A stretch of DNA of 64,000 bases from an uncultured Bacteroidales bacterium (GTDB taxonomy: Bacteria > Bacteroidota > Bacteroidia > Bacteroidales > Bacteroidaceae). Below the pieces are notes generated by a model. The model made no database searches. It saw nothing but the letters and a program-made list of their open reading frames with translations, and had not been told where the DNA came from. The position numbers were made by a program, and so were the translations under genes. How positions within the stretch are numbered: position 1 is the first letter of the stretch; the number at the start of each line of letters is the position of its first letter. The DNA lies in NCBI GenBank assembly GCA_902781515.1, contig CACZJU010000004.1, positions 62,001-126,000 on the forward strand, written 5' to 3'. Below are positions 36,054 to 52,272 of this stretch, one piece after another.

Positions 36054-36061
36054 TATATTTG
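36054..36061 (+). promoter_or_regulatory. Putative -7 box of mdh
   Basis: TATATTTG fits TAnnTTTG; the leader to the mdh ATG is about 60 bases. Confidence 0.6.
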
Positions 36062-36124
36062 TGTCCGAATTAACCTTTTAGACGCTTAAACCATTAAACA
36101 TTTAATATAATAAATTCACACATT

Positions 36125-37111
36125 ATGGCTTTTTTAACTAACGAGAAACTGGTGATTGTTGGTGCCGGCGGTATGATCGGTTCTAACATGGTACAGAGTG
36201 TGCTGATGCTGGGTCTGACTCCCAACATCTGCTTGTATGACATCTATGAGCCCGGTGTTCATGGCGTTTACGATGAGATGTGCCACTGCGCCTTCCCCGG
36301 TGCAAACCTCTCTTATACCGTTGATGCCAAGGAGGCTTTCACAGGTGCTAAGTACATCATCTCCTCTGGTGGTGCTCCCCGTAAGGAGGGTATGACACGT
36401 GAGGACCTGCTGAAGGGTAACTGCCAGATTGCAGCCGACTTCGGTGAGAACATCAAGAAGTACTGCCCCGATGTGAAGCACGTTGTCGTTATCTTCAACC
36501 CCGCTGACGTAACAGCTCTGACAGCTCTGATTCACTCTGGTTTGAAGCCCAACCAACTAACCTCTCTGGCTGCTCTCGACTCTACACGTCTGCAGCAGCA
36601 GTTGGCTCAGGAGTTCGGTGTTCAGCAGGACAAGGTTACTCAGGCTTACACCTACGGCGGTCATGGCGAGCAGATGGCAGTATTTGCCAGCAAGGCTCTT
36701 ATCGATGGCAAGCCCCTCAGCGAGCTTCCTCTCAGCGCCGAGCGTTGGGCAGAGATTAAGCACATGACAACTCAGGGCGGTAGCAATATCATCAAGCTGC
36801 GCGGTCGCAGCTCATTCCAGAGCCCTGCTTATCAGGCTGTGAAGATGATTGAGGGCGCTATGGGTGGCGAACCCTTCAAGTGGCCTGCTGGTTGCTATGT
36901 CAACGCCTTTGGTTTCAAGAACGTGATGATGGCTATGCCTACCGTTATCGATAAGGACGGTGTTCACTTCACTGAGCCAGAAGGTACTGCAGAGGAAATG
37001 GCTGCATTGCAGGCTTCTTACGAGCACCTGCAGAAGATGCGCGACGAAATCATCGGTCTGGGCATCATTCCTGCTATAGCTGACTGGGGCAAGGATAATC
37101 CTAACCTTTAA
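36125..37111 (+). CDS. mdh: Malate dehydrogenase
   Basis: A 328-residue NAD-dependent enzyme of the lactate/malate dehydrogenase superfamily interconverting malate and oxaloacetate. The dinucleotide loop is KLVIVGAGGMIGSNMVQS. YIISSGGAPRKEGMTREDLLKGN contains the substrate-binding arginines, VVIFNPADVTALTAL and SLAALDSTRLQQQLA the conserved Asn/Asp/Arg region, and YTYGGHGEQMAVF the catalytic histidine. This is the Bacteroidetes-type sequence. It is transcribed alone, with its own promoter and a strong terminator. Confidence 0.93.
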   Translation: MAFLTNEKLVIVGAGGMIGSNMVQSVLMLGLTPNICLYDIYEPGVHGVYDEMCHCAFPGANLSYTVDAKEAFTGAKYIISSGGAPRKEGMTREDLLKGNCQIAADFGENIKKYCPDVKHVVVIFNPADVTALTALIHSGLKPNQLTSLAALDSTRLQQQLAQEFGVQQDKVTQAYTYGGHGEQMAVFASKALIDGKPLSELPLSAERWAEIKHMTTQGGSNIIKLRGRSSFQSPAYQAVKMIEGAMGGEPFKWPAGCYVNAFGFKNVMMAMPTVIDKDGVHFTEPEGTAEEMAALQASYEHLQKMRDEIIGLGIIPAIADWGKDNPNL

Positions 37112-37126
37112 ACCGCTCACTCCAAT

Positions 37127-37168
37127 ACAAAGCTCTGGCACCCTCCGTGTCGGAGCTTTGTTATTTTT
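37127..37168 (+). terminator. Terminator after mdh
   Basis: ACAAAGCTC (37127-37135) pairs with GAGCTTTGT, followed by TATTTTT. It starts 16 bases past the mdh stop. Confidence 0.85.
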
Positions 37169-37340
37169 AATGGTAAGAGCTAAAAAACCTTAGTCGTTCT
37201 CGCTCGCGTGCGATACATATTATAATATAATAATAACGTAGATGGTAACTTTGACTGCGTCATAATTATCTTTTTGCATCATAAATATCATGTTGATGAC
37301 ATGTATTTCTGCTACAAATAGATAATTTTTGCTTATAATG
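37169..37340 (+). other. Gap upstream of rpsU with one orphan promoter-like box
   Basis: No open frame of interest. A TAACTTTG box at 37246-37253 fits the -7 pattern but is over 180 bases from rpsU and precedes the stronger rpsU promoter. It may be a second promoter or drive a small RNA; nothing else is recognisable. Confidence 0.3.
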
Positions 37341-37372
37341 TTTGGCAGTGCGCTCGATTTTCACTAATTTTG
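37341..37372 (+). promoter_or_regulatory. rpsU promoter (-33 TTTG, -7 TAATTTTG)
   Basis: TTTGGCAGT at 37341 and TAATTTTG at 37365-37372, spaced about 20 bases, then CAGCCG. The same arrangement is found before the tRNA cluster at 38851-38882. Confidence 0.75.
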
Positions 37373-37435
37373 CAGCCGCAAATTATAGACGCTAATACAA
37401 AAACATAAATTTAAATAACTTAAACGTAACAAAAA

Positions 37436-37627
37436 ATGATTGTAGTACCTGTAAAAGAAGGCGAGAACATTGAGCGCGCCCTGAAGAAGTTCAAGAGAAA
37501 GTTTGAGAAGACTGGTGTTATGAAGGAGCTCCGTGCTCGTCAGCAGTTTGACAAGCCCTCTGTTCTGAAGCGTCTGGCTCACGAGCGCGCCGTTTACGTT
37601 CAGCAGCTCAACCGCGTAGAGGACTAA
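37436..37627 (+). CDS. rpsU: 30S ribosomal protein S21
   Basis: A 63-residue basic protein of the small subunit. MIVVPVKEGENIERALKKFKRKFEKTG and LRARQQFDKPSVLKR are typical of S21, which sits near the anti-Shine-Dalgarno end of 16S rRNA. It is followed after 6 bases by the tyrosine recombinase gene. The leader from the promoter is about 60 bases. Confidence 0.97.
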   Translation: MIVVPVKEGENIERALKKFKRKFEKTGVMKELRARQQFDKPSVLKRLAHERAVYVQQLNRVED

Positions 37628-37633
37628 TCTGGC

Positions 37634-38527
37634 GTGTGGATTCCTCCGTTCCTCGCGTATCTTGAGAGCGAATGTAACCGCTCGAAACTGACGGTAGAGA
37701 CTTACCGCATCGGGCTGGAGCAATTCGAACGCTATATGGCCTGCCAAGAGGGAAAGCCCGATTGGGATAGCATAGACGGCGACCTCGTACGTGATTGGAT
37801 GGTGGAACAGATGGAGCAGGGCGAGAGCGCCCGTACCGTCTGCAAGAAATTGAGCGCCCTGAAGACTTTCTATCGCTACCTGCTGGGGCGCGGAATGGTG
37901 AAGACCGATCCGGTGCACTCATTGCAGGGGCCGAAGAAAGAGAAAACACTGCCAACGTATGTCCGCGAGGCTGATATGGACAAGCTGCTCGACAGCAACC
38001 AGTTCGACCAAGCACCGGATGGAGAGCGAGACAGACTGATTCTGCTGATACTCTATTCCACTGGCATACGACGTTCGGAACTCTACGGACTAAACTGGGC
38101 AGATGTGGAATTTGATAGTCGCCAGCTAAAGGTTACTGGAAAACGCAACAAACAGCGCATAGTACCTTTCGGAGACGAACTCAAGCAAGCGTTGCTCGAC
38201 TATCGCCAGACATTGGAACAACTGCCAGAGGGCAGTGTTAGGACAAAGGCTTTGTTGGTTGACCGAAAGACGGGGGGCAGGCTCTCTTCGGCAAAAATCT
38301 ACGAGACGGTGCATAATTACCTCTCACAGATTCCAACCCTGAAAAAACGCTCGCCGCACGTGTTGCGACACTCGTTTGCCACTGCAATGCTCAACCACGA
38401 TGCCAACTTGCAAGCCGTGAAGGAACTGCTTGGGCATGAAAGTCTTTCCACAACAGAGATATACACACATACATCCTTTGAGGAACTAAAACGAATGTAT
38501 AACCAGGCTCATCCAAGAGCCAAATAA
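37634..38527 (+). CDS. xerC: Xer-type tyrosine recombinase
   Basis: A 297-residue site-specific recombinase. A SAM-like N-terminal core-binding domain (FLAYLESECNRSKLTVETYRIGLEQF, VCKKLSALKTFYRYLL) precedes a catalytic domain with the Arg in YSTGIRRSELYGLNW, a Lys in TGKRNKQRIVPF, HVLRHSFATAML, LLGHESLSTTEIYTH and a tyrosine within TEIYTH. Length and motifs fit XerC/XerD chromosome-dimer resolvases; which of the two cannot be decided here. The start is GTG at 37634, six bases after rpsU. The rpsU-recombinase-hpf order is common in Bacteroidales, so it is core rather than phage-derived. Confidence 0.9.
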   Translation: MWIPPFLAYLESECNRSKLTVETYRIGLEQFERYMACQEGKPDWDSIDGDLVRDWMVEQMEQGESARTVCKKLSALKTFYRYLLGRGMVKTDPVHSLQGPKKEKTLPTYVREADMDKLLDSNQFDQAPDGERDRLILLILYSTGIRRSELYGLNWADVEFDSRQLKVTGKRNKQRIVPFGDELKQALLDYRQTLEQLPEGSVRTKALLVDRKTGGRLSSAKIYETVHNYLSQIPTLKKRSPHVLRHSFATAMLNHDANLQAVKELLGHESLSTTEIYTHTSFEELKRMYNQAHPRAK

Positions 38528-38538
38528 AACAGACGATT

Positions 38539-38835
38539 ATGGAAATCAAGATTCAGACCATCCATTTCGAGGCTACCGAGAAGTTACAGGACTACGTGCA
38601 GAAGCGCGTGTCGAAACTGGGACGCTTCAGCAGTGATATCCATACGGCAGAAGTCACCCTCAAGGTGGTTAAGCCCGAAACCGCAATGAACAAGGAGGCC
38701 GCCCTCCGTCTCAAAGTTCCCGGAAGCGATTTGTTCGCCACAAAGATTGCCGATACGTTCGAAGAGGCTGTTGACCAGTGTGCAGACACCCTGACTCGTC
38801 AGCTCGAGAAGTATAAGGATAAGAAAAATCGCTAA
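38539..38835 (+). CDS. hpf: Short ribosome hibernation promoting factor
   Basis: A 98-residue protein of the HPF/YfiA family that binds the decoding centre of idle ribosomes. MEIKIQTIHFEATEKLQDYVQKRVSKLGRF and LRLKVPGSDLFATKIADTFEEAVDQCADTLTRQLEKYK are characteristic. It lacks the extra C-terminal domain of long HPF. It is 11 bases after the recombinase gene and probably cotranscribed. Confidence 0.93.
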   Translation: MEIKIQTIHFEATEKLQDYVQKRVSKLGRFSSDIHTAEVTLKVVKPETAMNKEAALRLKVPGSDLFATKIADTFEEAVDQCADTLTRQLEKYKDKKNR

Positions 38836-38850
38836 AAACATTGCCAAACA

Positions 38851-38882
38851 TTTGGCAGTTTCGCAAATAATGCCTAATTTTG
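38851..38882 (+). promoter_or_regulatory. Promoter of the tRNA cluster
   Basis: TTTGGCAGT at 38851 and TAATTTTG at 38875-38882, then CAGCCG. It is nearly the same as the rpsU promoter and lies about 43 bases before the first tRNA. Confidence 0.75.
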
Positions 38883-38924
38883 CAGCCGATTACTGGCAAA
38901 GTTGTCTTTATTCGGTATGCAATT

Positions 38925-38998
38925 GCCTCTTTAGCTCAGTTGGCCAGAGCACGTGATTTGTAATCTCGGGGTCGTTGGTTCGAATCCGACAAGAGGCT
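38925..38998 (+). tRNA. tRNA-Thr (TGT)
   Basis: The cloverleaf has acceptor GCCTCTT / AAGAGGC, D-stem GCTC/GAGC, anticodon loop TTTGTAA with TGT at its centre, and T-arm GTTGG TTCGAAT CCGAC. The anticodon stem has one T-T mismatch. CCA is not encoded. Confidence 0.95.
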
Positions 38999-39040
38999 CA
39001 AAAGCGGGTGAACCCGCGCTCTTTGAAAGAATGAAATAAC

Positions 39041-39126
39041 GGGTGGTTACCAGAGTGGCCAAATGGGGCAGACTGTAAATCTGCTGGCTTACGCCTTCGG
39101 TGGTTCGAATCCATCACCACCCACCA
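39041..39126 (+). tRNA. tRNA-Tyr (GTA)
   Basis: Acceptor GGGTGGT / ACCACCC, anticodon stem GCAGA/TCTGC with loop CTGTAAA (GTA), a long variable arm as in class II tRNAs, and T-arm GTGGT TTCGAAT CCATC with one wobble. CCA is encoded at 39124-39126. Confidence 0.95.
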
Positions 39127-39350
39127 CAGATTGAACAACACACTACGGTGTGGATTGCCGAAAGCGCGAAATTGCGGAATGTTCGTGCAAGCCGAGAGCA
39201 ACAGCAAACGCTGTTGCGGCAGATTCGGAACAAAGGCGATGGATGATTTTAATCATACATAAGACTTTGGAACGAAGATGCGCAGGGGAAAGCAACGCTT
39301 GATACTGCCGAGGTGACGCCGGACTTCTCGCAAAATCAGATTCGGATTTT
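39127..39350 (+). other. Unexplained 224-bp spacer within the tRNA cluster
   Basis: No credible gene. Hairpins are visible: CACACTACGGTGTG (39140-39153) and GCAACAGC / GCTGTTGC (39198-39217). Several GCCGA and CGAA blocks recur. It could be a processed leader or a small structured RNA; I cannot identify it. Confidence 0.35.
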
Positions 39351-39423
39351 GCGGAAGTAGCTCAGTCGATAGAGCACTAGCCTTCCAAGCTGGGGGTCGC
39401 GGGTTTGAGCCCCGTCTTCCGCT
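39351..39423 (+). tRNA. tRNA-Gly (TCC)
   Basis: Acceptor GCGGAAG / CTTCCGC, anticodon stem CTAGC/GCTGG with one G-T pair, loop CTTCCAA (TCC), T-arm GCGGG TTTGAGC CCCGT. CCA is not encoded. Confidence 0.95.
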
Positions 39424-39445
39424 CAACTGTGAAACAGAAAGCGAT

Positions 39446-39517
<72 letters not shown>

Positions 39518-39520
39518 CGA

Positions 39521-39556
39521 AACAATTGACAATTGATAATTGATAATTGATAGTTG
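39521..39556 (+). repeat. AT-rich array between tRNA-Thr and tuf
   Basis: AATTGAC/AATTGAT units (7-8 bp) repeated about four times, ending in ATAGTTGAAAT. Confidence 0.7.
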
Positions 39557-39594
39557 AAATACATTTTTCACTTATAATATTATAAAGTACTGCT

Positions 39595-40776
39595 ATGGCA
39601 AAAGAAAAATTCGAAAGAACCAAACCGCATGTAAACATCGGTACTATTGGTCACGTTGACCACGGTAAGACCACTTTGACCGCTGCCATTACTACTGTAT
39701 TGGCTAAGAAGGGTCTCTCTGAGGTTAAGAGCTTCGATCAGATTGACAATGCTCCCGAAGAGAAGGAGCGTGGTATCACCATCAACACCGCTCACGTTGA
39801 GTACGAGACCGCTAAGCGTCACTATGCTCACGTTGACTGCCCGGGTCACGCCGACTATGTAAAGAACATGGTAACTGGTGCTGCTCAGATGGACGGCGCT
39901 ATCATCGTAGTTGCTGCTACTGACGGTCCTATGCCTCAGACTCGTGAGCACATCCTGCTCGCTCGTCAGGTGAACGTTCCCCGTCTGGTTGTCTTCCTGA
40001 ACAAGTGCGATATGGTAGACGACGAGGAAATGCTCGAACTCGTTGAGATGGAAATGCGTGAACTGCTCGAACAGTATGACTTCGAGGAGGATACTCCTAT
40101 CATCCGTGGTTCAGCTCTTGGTGCCCTGAATGGTGTACCCGAGTGGGAAGCTAAGGTTATGGAGCTGATGGACGCTTGCGACACCTGGATTCAGGAGCCC
40201 GTTCGCGACATCGATAAGCCCTTCTTGATGCCCGTTGAGGACGTCTTCTCTATCACAGGTCGTGGTACCGTTGCTACTGGTCGTATCGAGACTGGCGTTG
40301 TTAAGGTTGGTGACGAAGTTCAGATCCTCGGTCTGGGTGAAGACAAGAAGTCAGTTATCACCGGCGTTGAAATGTTCCGCAAGCTGCTCGATCAGGGTGA
40401 GGCTGGTGACAACGTAGGTCTGCTGCTCCGTGGTATCGATAAGAACGAAGTTCGTCGTGGTATGGTTATCACCCACCCGGGTGCTATCACTCCTCACAAG
40501 GGCTTCAAGGCTTCTATCTACGTCCTGAAGAAGGAAGAAGGTGGTCGTCACACTCCATTCGGTAACAAGTATCGTCCTCAGTTCTATCTCCGCACCATGG
40601 ACTGCACAGGTGAAATCCACCTGCCCGATGGAATCGAGATGGTAATGCCCGGCGATAACGTAGAGATCAAGGTTGAGCTTATCTACGCTGTGGCTCTGAA
40701 CGTAGGTCTGCGCTTCGCTATCCGTGAAGGTGGCCGCACAGTAGGTTCAGGTCAGATTACCGAGGTATTCGACTAA
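39595..40776 (+). CDS. tuf: Elongation factor Tu
   Basis: A 393-residue GTPase that delivers aminoacyl-tRNA to the ribosome. The G motifs are [14 protein letters not shown] (in [13 protein letters not shown]), NKCDMVDD and the SAL of RGSALGAL; the switch region [14 protein letters not shown] and C-terminal domains 2 and 3 are complete. Codon use is strongly biased to C/T-ending codons, as in other highly expressed genes here. It is followed by tRNA-Trp and secE in the order normal for Bacteroidetes. Confidence 0.98.
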   Translation: MAKEKFERTKPHVNIGTIGHVDHGKTTLTAAITTVLAKKGLSEVKSFDQIDNAPEEKERGITINTAHVEYETAKRHYAHVDCPGHADYVKNMVTGAAQMDGAIIVVAATDGPMPQTREHILLARQVNVPRLVVFLNKCDMVDDEEMLELVEMEMRELLEQYDFEEDTPIIRGSALGALNGVPEWEAKVMELMDACDTWIQEPVRDIDKPFLMPVEDVFSITGRGTVATGRIETGVVKVGDEVQILGLGEDKKSVITGVEMFRKLLDQGEAGDNVGLLLRGIDKNEVRRGMVITHPGAITPHKGFKASIYVLKKEEGGRHTPFGNKYRPQFYLRTMDCTGEIHLPDGIEMVMPGDNVEIKVELIYAVALNVGLRFAIREGGRTVGSGQITEVFD

Positions 40777-40838
40777 TAATCGATAACACCTAAAAAATAA
40801 GTCGGGGATTGTGGCGAAAGCTAATCCTCGACTTACAT

Positions 40839-40911
40839 ACGGGAATAGCTCAGTTGGTAGAGCACTGGTCTCCAAAACCAGGTGTCGGGAGTTCGAGCCT
40901 CTCTTCCCGTG
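40839..40911 (+). tRNA. tRNA-Trp (CCA)
   Basis: Acceptor ACGGGAA / TTCCCGT, anticodon stem CTGGT/ACCAG, loop CTCCAAA (CCA), T-arm GGGAG TTCGAGC CTCTC. An AAGTCG.GGATT / AATCC.CGACTT hairpin (40799-40834) precedes it, possibly a processing or weak termination stem after tuf. Confidence 0.96.
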
Positions 40912-40927
40912 CTAAAAAAATACAGAT

Positions 40928-41119
40928 ATGAATATCATAGAATATTGTAAAGTTTCATACGAAGAACTCGTGCATAAGACCACTTGGCCTACACGCTCAG
41001 AGCTTATGAACAGTGCGGTGCTCGTACTCGTTGCTTCCCTATGCATCGCATTGGTAGTTTTCGTTATTGATCAGGTCTTCCAGCATGGCATGGAAGTCAT
41101 TTACGGATTGTTTCGCTAA
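40928..41119 (+). CDS. secE: Preprotein translocase subunit SecE
   Basis: A 63-residue one-helix subunit of the SecYEG channel. The family motif YEELVHKTTWPTRSEL (E..KV.WP.R.E) precedes the membrane helix SAVLVLVASLCIALVVFVID. The length is normal for the short SecE of Bacteroidetes. It is 13 bases before nusG. Confidence 0.95.
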   Translation: MNIIEYCKVSYEELVHKTTWPTRSELMNSAVLVLVASLCIALVVFVIDQVFQHGMEVIYGLFR

Positions 41120-41132
41120 AATCGATTAGGAA

Positions 41133-41687
41133 ATGGCTGAAACTGGAATGCAGTGGTACGTTATGCGTGCCATCAGTGGTAAGGAAGGAAAGGTAAAGGA
41201 GTACGTTGAGGCAATGCTTAACCAAGGCGGTGAGTTTGCCAAACACGTATCCCAGGTTCTTATTCCTACCGAGAAGATAGTTTCTGTCCGTAATGGCAAA
41301 CGTGTCGTTAAAGAGAAGAATCGTTTCGCCGGCTATGTCTTTGTAGAGGCAGAACTGGTGGGCGAGACTCAGGGAAGACTGAGAAATGTCCCCAACGTAC
41401 TTGGATTCCTGAGTGACACCAAGACCAACACCACACCTATGCCCCTGCGCCCACATGAGGTAAGCCAAATGCTTGGCACCGTTGACGAGCTGCAGGACAT
41501 CCCCGAGGATATCGTTATCCCATTCGTGGTAGGCGAGAGTGTGAAGGTTGCGGATGGACCATTCACCGGATTCGACGCCGTTATCGAGGAAATCAACAAC
41601 GAAAAGAAGAAGCTGAAAGTGTCTGTCAAGATCTTCGGGCGTAAGACCCCGTTGGAACTTGGCTTTATGCAAGTTGAAAAGCAATAG
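41133..41687 (+). CDS. nusG: Transcription termination/antitermination factor NusG
   Basis: A 184-residue protein. The NGN domain includes [41 protein letters not shown] and NVLGFL, and the C-terminal KOW domain [38 protein letters not shown]. NusG binds RNA polymerase and links it to Rho or the ribosome. It lies between secE and rplK as usual. Confidence 0.96.
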   Translation: MAETGMQWYVMRAISGKEGKVKEYVEAMLNQGGEFAKHVSQVLIPTEKIVSVRNGKRVVKEKNRFAGYVFVEAELVGETQGRLRNVPNVLGFLSDTKTNTTPMPLRPHEVSQMLGTVDELQDIPEDIVIPFVVGESVKVADGPFTGFDAVIEEINNEKKKLKVSVKIFGRKTPLELGFMQVEKQ

Positions 41688-41743
41688 TGTAGTTGTTACC
41701 TACCTATGCTTTTATACATCAATAGATTTAAAGTATTAAGAAA

Positions 41744-42187
41744 ATGGCTAAAGAAGTTGCTGGATTAATCAAATTACAGATTAAAGGAGGCGCTGCAAAT
41801 CCATCACCCCCAGTAGGTCCTGCATTGGGCTCCAAGGGTATCAACATCATGGATTTCTGTAAGGCATTCAACGCCAGAACTCAGGACAAGGCCGGTAAGG
41901 TACTGCCTGTAGTTATCACTTATTACACGGACAAGTCTTATGATTTTATCGTAAAGACTCCTCCCGTGGCAATACAGTTGATGGAGGCCGCGAAAGTCAA
42001 GGGCGGTTCTGCTGAGCCCAATCGCCGCAAGGTAGCCGAGATTACTTGGGACCAGGTGCGTGCAATTGCCCAGGACAAGATGCCTGACCTGAACTGCTTC
42101 ACCGTTGAAGCTGCAATGACTTTGGTAGCCGGAACAGCAAGAAGTATGGGTATCACCGTCAAGGGTGACTTCCCCGGTAATAACTAA
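41744..42187 (+). CDS. rplK: 50S ribosomal protein L11
   Basis: A 147-residue protein of the GTPase-associated centre. [40 protein letters not shown] is the conserved N-terminal domain with the proline-rich hinge, and the C-terminal rRNA-binding part includes AGTARSMGI. It opens the L11-L1 pair. Confidence 0.97.
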   Translation: MAKEVAGLIKLQIKGGAANPSPPVGPALGSKGINIMDFCKAFNARTQDKAGKVLPVVITYYTDKSYDFIVKTPPVAIQLMEAAKVKGGSAEPNRRKVAEITWDQVRAIAQDKMPDLNCFTVEAAMTLVAGTARSMGITVKGDFPGNN

Positions 42188-42201
42188 AAACTTCAATTAA
42201 A

Positions 42202-42903
42202 ATGAGTAAACTGACAAAAAATCAAAAGTTGGTCGCTGATAAGATTGAAGCAGGGAAGGCATACACCTTGAAAGAAGCTTCACAACTGGTCAAGGATATT
42301 ACCACGACCAAGTTCGACGCTTCGGTAGATATCGATGTACGCCTTGGTGTAGATCCTCGTAAGGCCAACCAGATGGTACGTGGCGTGGTATCACTGCCCA
42401 ACGGTACCGGTAAGGTTACACGAGTTCTCTGCCTGTGTACACCAGATGCTGAAACTGCTGCCAAAGAAGCAGGCGCTGACTATGTAGGTCTCGATGAATA
42501 TATCGAGAAAATCAAAGGTGGTTGGACTGACATTGACGTAATCATCACCATGCCCGCTATCATGGGTAAGATTGGTGCTCTGGGTCGTGTGCTTGGTCCC
42601 CGTGGCTTGATGCCTAACCCCAAGAGCGGTACCGTAACAATGGATGTTGCAAAGGCTATCCGCGAGGTTAAGCAGGGTAAGATTGACTTCAAGGTCGACA
42701 AGACTGGTATTGTTCATGCCTCAATCGGTAAGGTGTCATTCGACGCTCAGAAGATTCTGGAGAATGCCAAGGAGTTCATCAACACCATCATCAAACTGAA
42801 GCCCGCCGCTGCTAAGGGAACTTACATTAAGAGTATTTATCTTTCGAGTACAATGAGCCGCGGTGTCAAGGTTGATCCAAAGGCCGTTGAAGAAACCGCT
42901 TAA
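42202..42903 (+). CDS. rplA: 50S ribosomal protein L1
   Basis: A 233-residue L1-stalk protein. [32 protein letters not shown] and [23 protein letters not shown] are the defining motifs. In many bacteria L1 represses the rplK-rplA mRNA; the site is not obvious here. It starts 14 bases after rplK. Confidence 0.97.
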   Translation: MSKLTKNQKLVADKIEAGKAYTLKEASQLVKDITTTKFDASVDIDVRLGVDPRKANQMVRGVVSLPNGTGKVTRVLCLCTPDAETAAKEAGADYVGLDEYIEKIKGGWTDIDVIITMPAIMGKIGALGRVLGPRGLMPNPKSGTVTMDVAKAIREVKQGKIDFKVDKTGIVHASIGKVSFDAQKILENAKEFINTIIKLKPAAAKGTYIKSIYLSSTMSRGVKVDPKAVEETA

Positions 42904-42916
42904 AATTTAGAATGTC

Positions 42917-43441
42917 ATGAGAAAGGAAGATAAAGTTGCAATTATTGCAAAGCTGGGCGAGACCCTGAAGGAGTATCCTCACTTCTACCTGGTAGATGTA
43001 GAGGGTATGGACGCAGCCTCAACAAGCGCTCTTCGTCGTAAGTGCTTCCAGAACCAGATTAAGATGGTGCTCGTTAAGAACACCCTCCTGCAGAAGGCAC
43101 TGGAGGCTACAGAGGTAGATTTCACTCCTCTGTTTGCAACCCTCAAGGGCACTACCGCTGTACTGTTCACACAGGTAGCTAACGCTCCTGCCAAGATGAT
43201 TAAGGAACTGAAGGCTAAGAAGGCTGAAAAGCCCGCGCTGAAGGCTGCTTATGCTGAGGAAGGTTGCTACGTTGGTGCTGACCAGCTCGACGCACTGTGC
43301 TCAATCAAGAGCAAGAACGAGGTTATCGCAGAGATTGTTGCACTGCTGCAGTCTCCTGCCAAGAACGTCCTGTCGGCTCTGCAGAGTGGACAGAACACAA
43401 TCCACGGAGTCCTCAAGACTCTTGGCGAGAAGGCCGAGTAA
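42917..43441 (+). CDS. rplJ: 50S ribosomal protein L10
   Basis: A 174-residue protein that anchors the L7/L12 stalk. [39 protein letters not shown] is typical, and the C-terminal helix [31 protein letters not shown] binds L12 dimers. Spacing to rplA is 13 bases. Confidence 0.97.
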   Translation: MRKEDKVAIIAKLGETLKEYPHFYLVDVEGMDAASTSALRRKCFQNQIKMVLVKNTLLQKALEATEVDFTPLFATLKGTTAVLFTQVANAPAKMIKELKAKKAEKPALKAAYAEEGCYVGADQLDALCSIKSKNEVIAEIVALLQSPAKNVLSALQSGQNTIHGVLKTLGEKAE

Positions 43442-43503
43442 TCGAGCGCATCGCCGCCTATGATTTAACAAAAGAAAGTATAAACAAACAAAATTTTAAT
43501 AAA

Positions 43504-43884
43504 ATGGCAGATTTGAAAGCTATTGCTGAAGAGTTGGTAAACTTGACAGTGAAGGAAGTTAATGAGTTGGCAACCATCCTGAAGGATGAGTATGGAATTG
43601 AGCCCGCTGCTGCAGCTGTTGCTGTTGCTGGTCCCGCTGCTGGCGGTGCCGCTGCTCCCGCTGCTGAGGAGAAGACTGATTTCGACGTAGTTCTGAAGTC
43701 AGCTGGCGCTAACAAGCTCCAGGTCGTTAAGGCCGTTAAGGAGGCTTGTGGCCTGAACCTGAAGGATGCTAAGGACCTCGTTGATGGTGCTCCCAGCACT
43801 CTGAAGGAAGGTATGCCTAAGGCAGACGCTGAAGCTCTGAAGAAGACCCTCGAAGAGGTTGGCGCAGAGATTGAGCTGAAGTAA
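43504..43884 (+). CDS. rplL: 50S ribosomal protein L7/L12
   Basis: A 126-residue stalk protein. The start is the ATG at 43504 ([19 protein letters not shown]); the open frame extends upstream but that part has no L12 similarity and overlaps rplJ. The Ala/Gly-rich hinge [22 protein letters not shown] is followed by the C-terminal factor-binding domain [41 protein letters not shown]. Confidence 0.97.
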   Translation: MADLKAIAEELVNLTVKEVNELATILKDEYGIEPAAAAVAVAGPAAGGAAAPAAEEKTDFDVVLKSAGANKLQVVKAVKEACGLNLKDAKDLVDGAPSTLKEGMPKADAEALKKTLEEVGAEIELK

Positions 43885-43911
43885 GATTAACCTCCTGTAA
43901 ATCAGGAACAC

Positions 43912-43949
43912 GGTAAAGAATCCTCTGGTAGGGGGTTCTTTACCTTTTT
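43912..43949 (+). terminator. Attenuator-type hairpin between rplL and rpoB
   Basis: GGTAAAGAA (43912-43920) pairs with TTCTTTACC (43936-43944) and is followed by TTTTTG. Placed between the stalk genes and rpoB, it probably terminates part of the transcription, as known for this junction in E. coli. Confidence 0.75.
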
Positions 43950-43988
43950 GTGTCTATAAAATTCTATATCGATATAATACATTTATAG

Positions 43989-52129
<8,141 letters not shown>

Positions 52130-52155
52130 ACATCTCGCATTCAATACTTAATAGA

Positions 52156-52192
52156 GTAGGGGCAGTCTCATTGAGGCCGCCCCTACTTTTTT
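52156..52192 (+). terminator. Terminator after rpoC
   Basis: AGTAGGGGC pairs with GCCCCTACT around a CTCATTGAG-containing loop and is followed by six T. It ends the ribosomal protein-polymerase transcript. Confidence 0.9.
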
Positions 52193-52272
52193 CCCATTTT
52201 TCTTTTATTATTAAAAAAATGTTCCTACCTTTACGGGCGATAACCGACGTTAAATAATTAAATTACAGTACT

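Noticed and set aside
37634-38527. Tyrosine recombinase considered as a sign of a prophage or integrative element
   Set aside because: It is embedded between rpsU and hpf as in other Bacteroidales, and no phage or conjugation genes are nearby.
43297-43503. Longer start for rplL within the rplJ region
   Set aside because: The upstream part overlaps rplJ out of frame and lacks L12 similarity; the ATG at 43504 gives a normal L7/L12.
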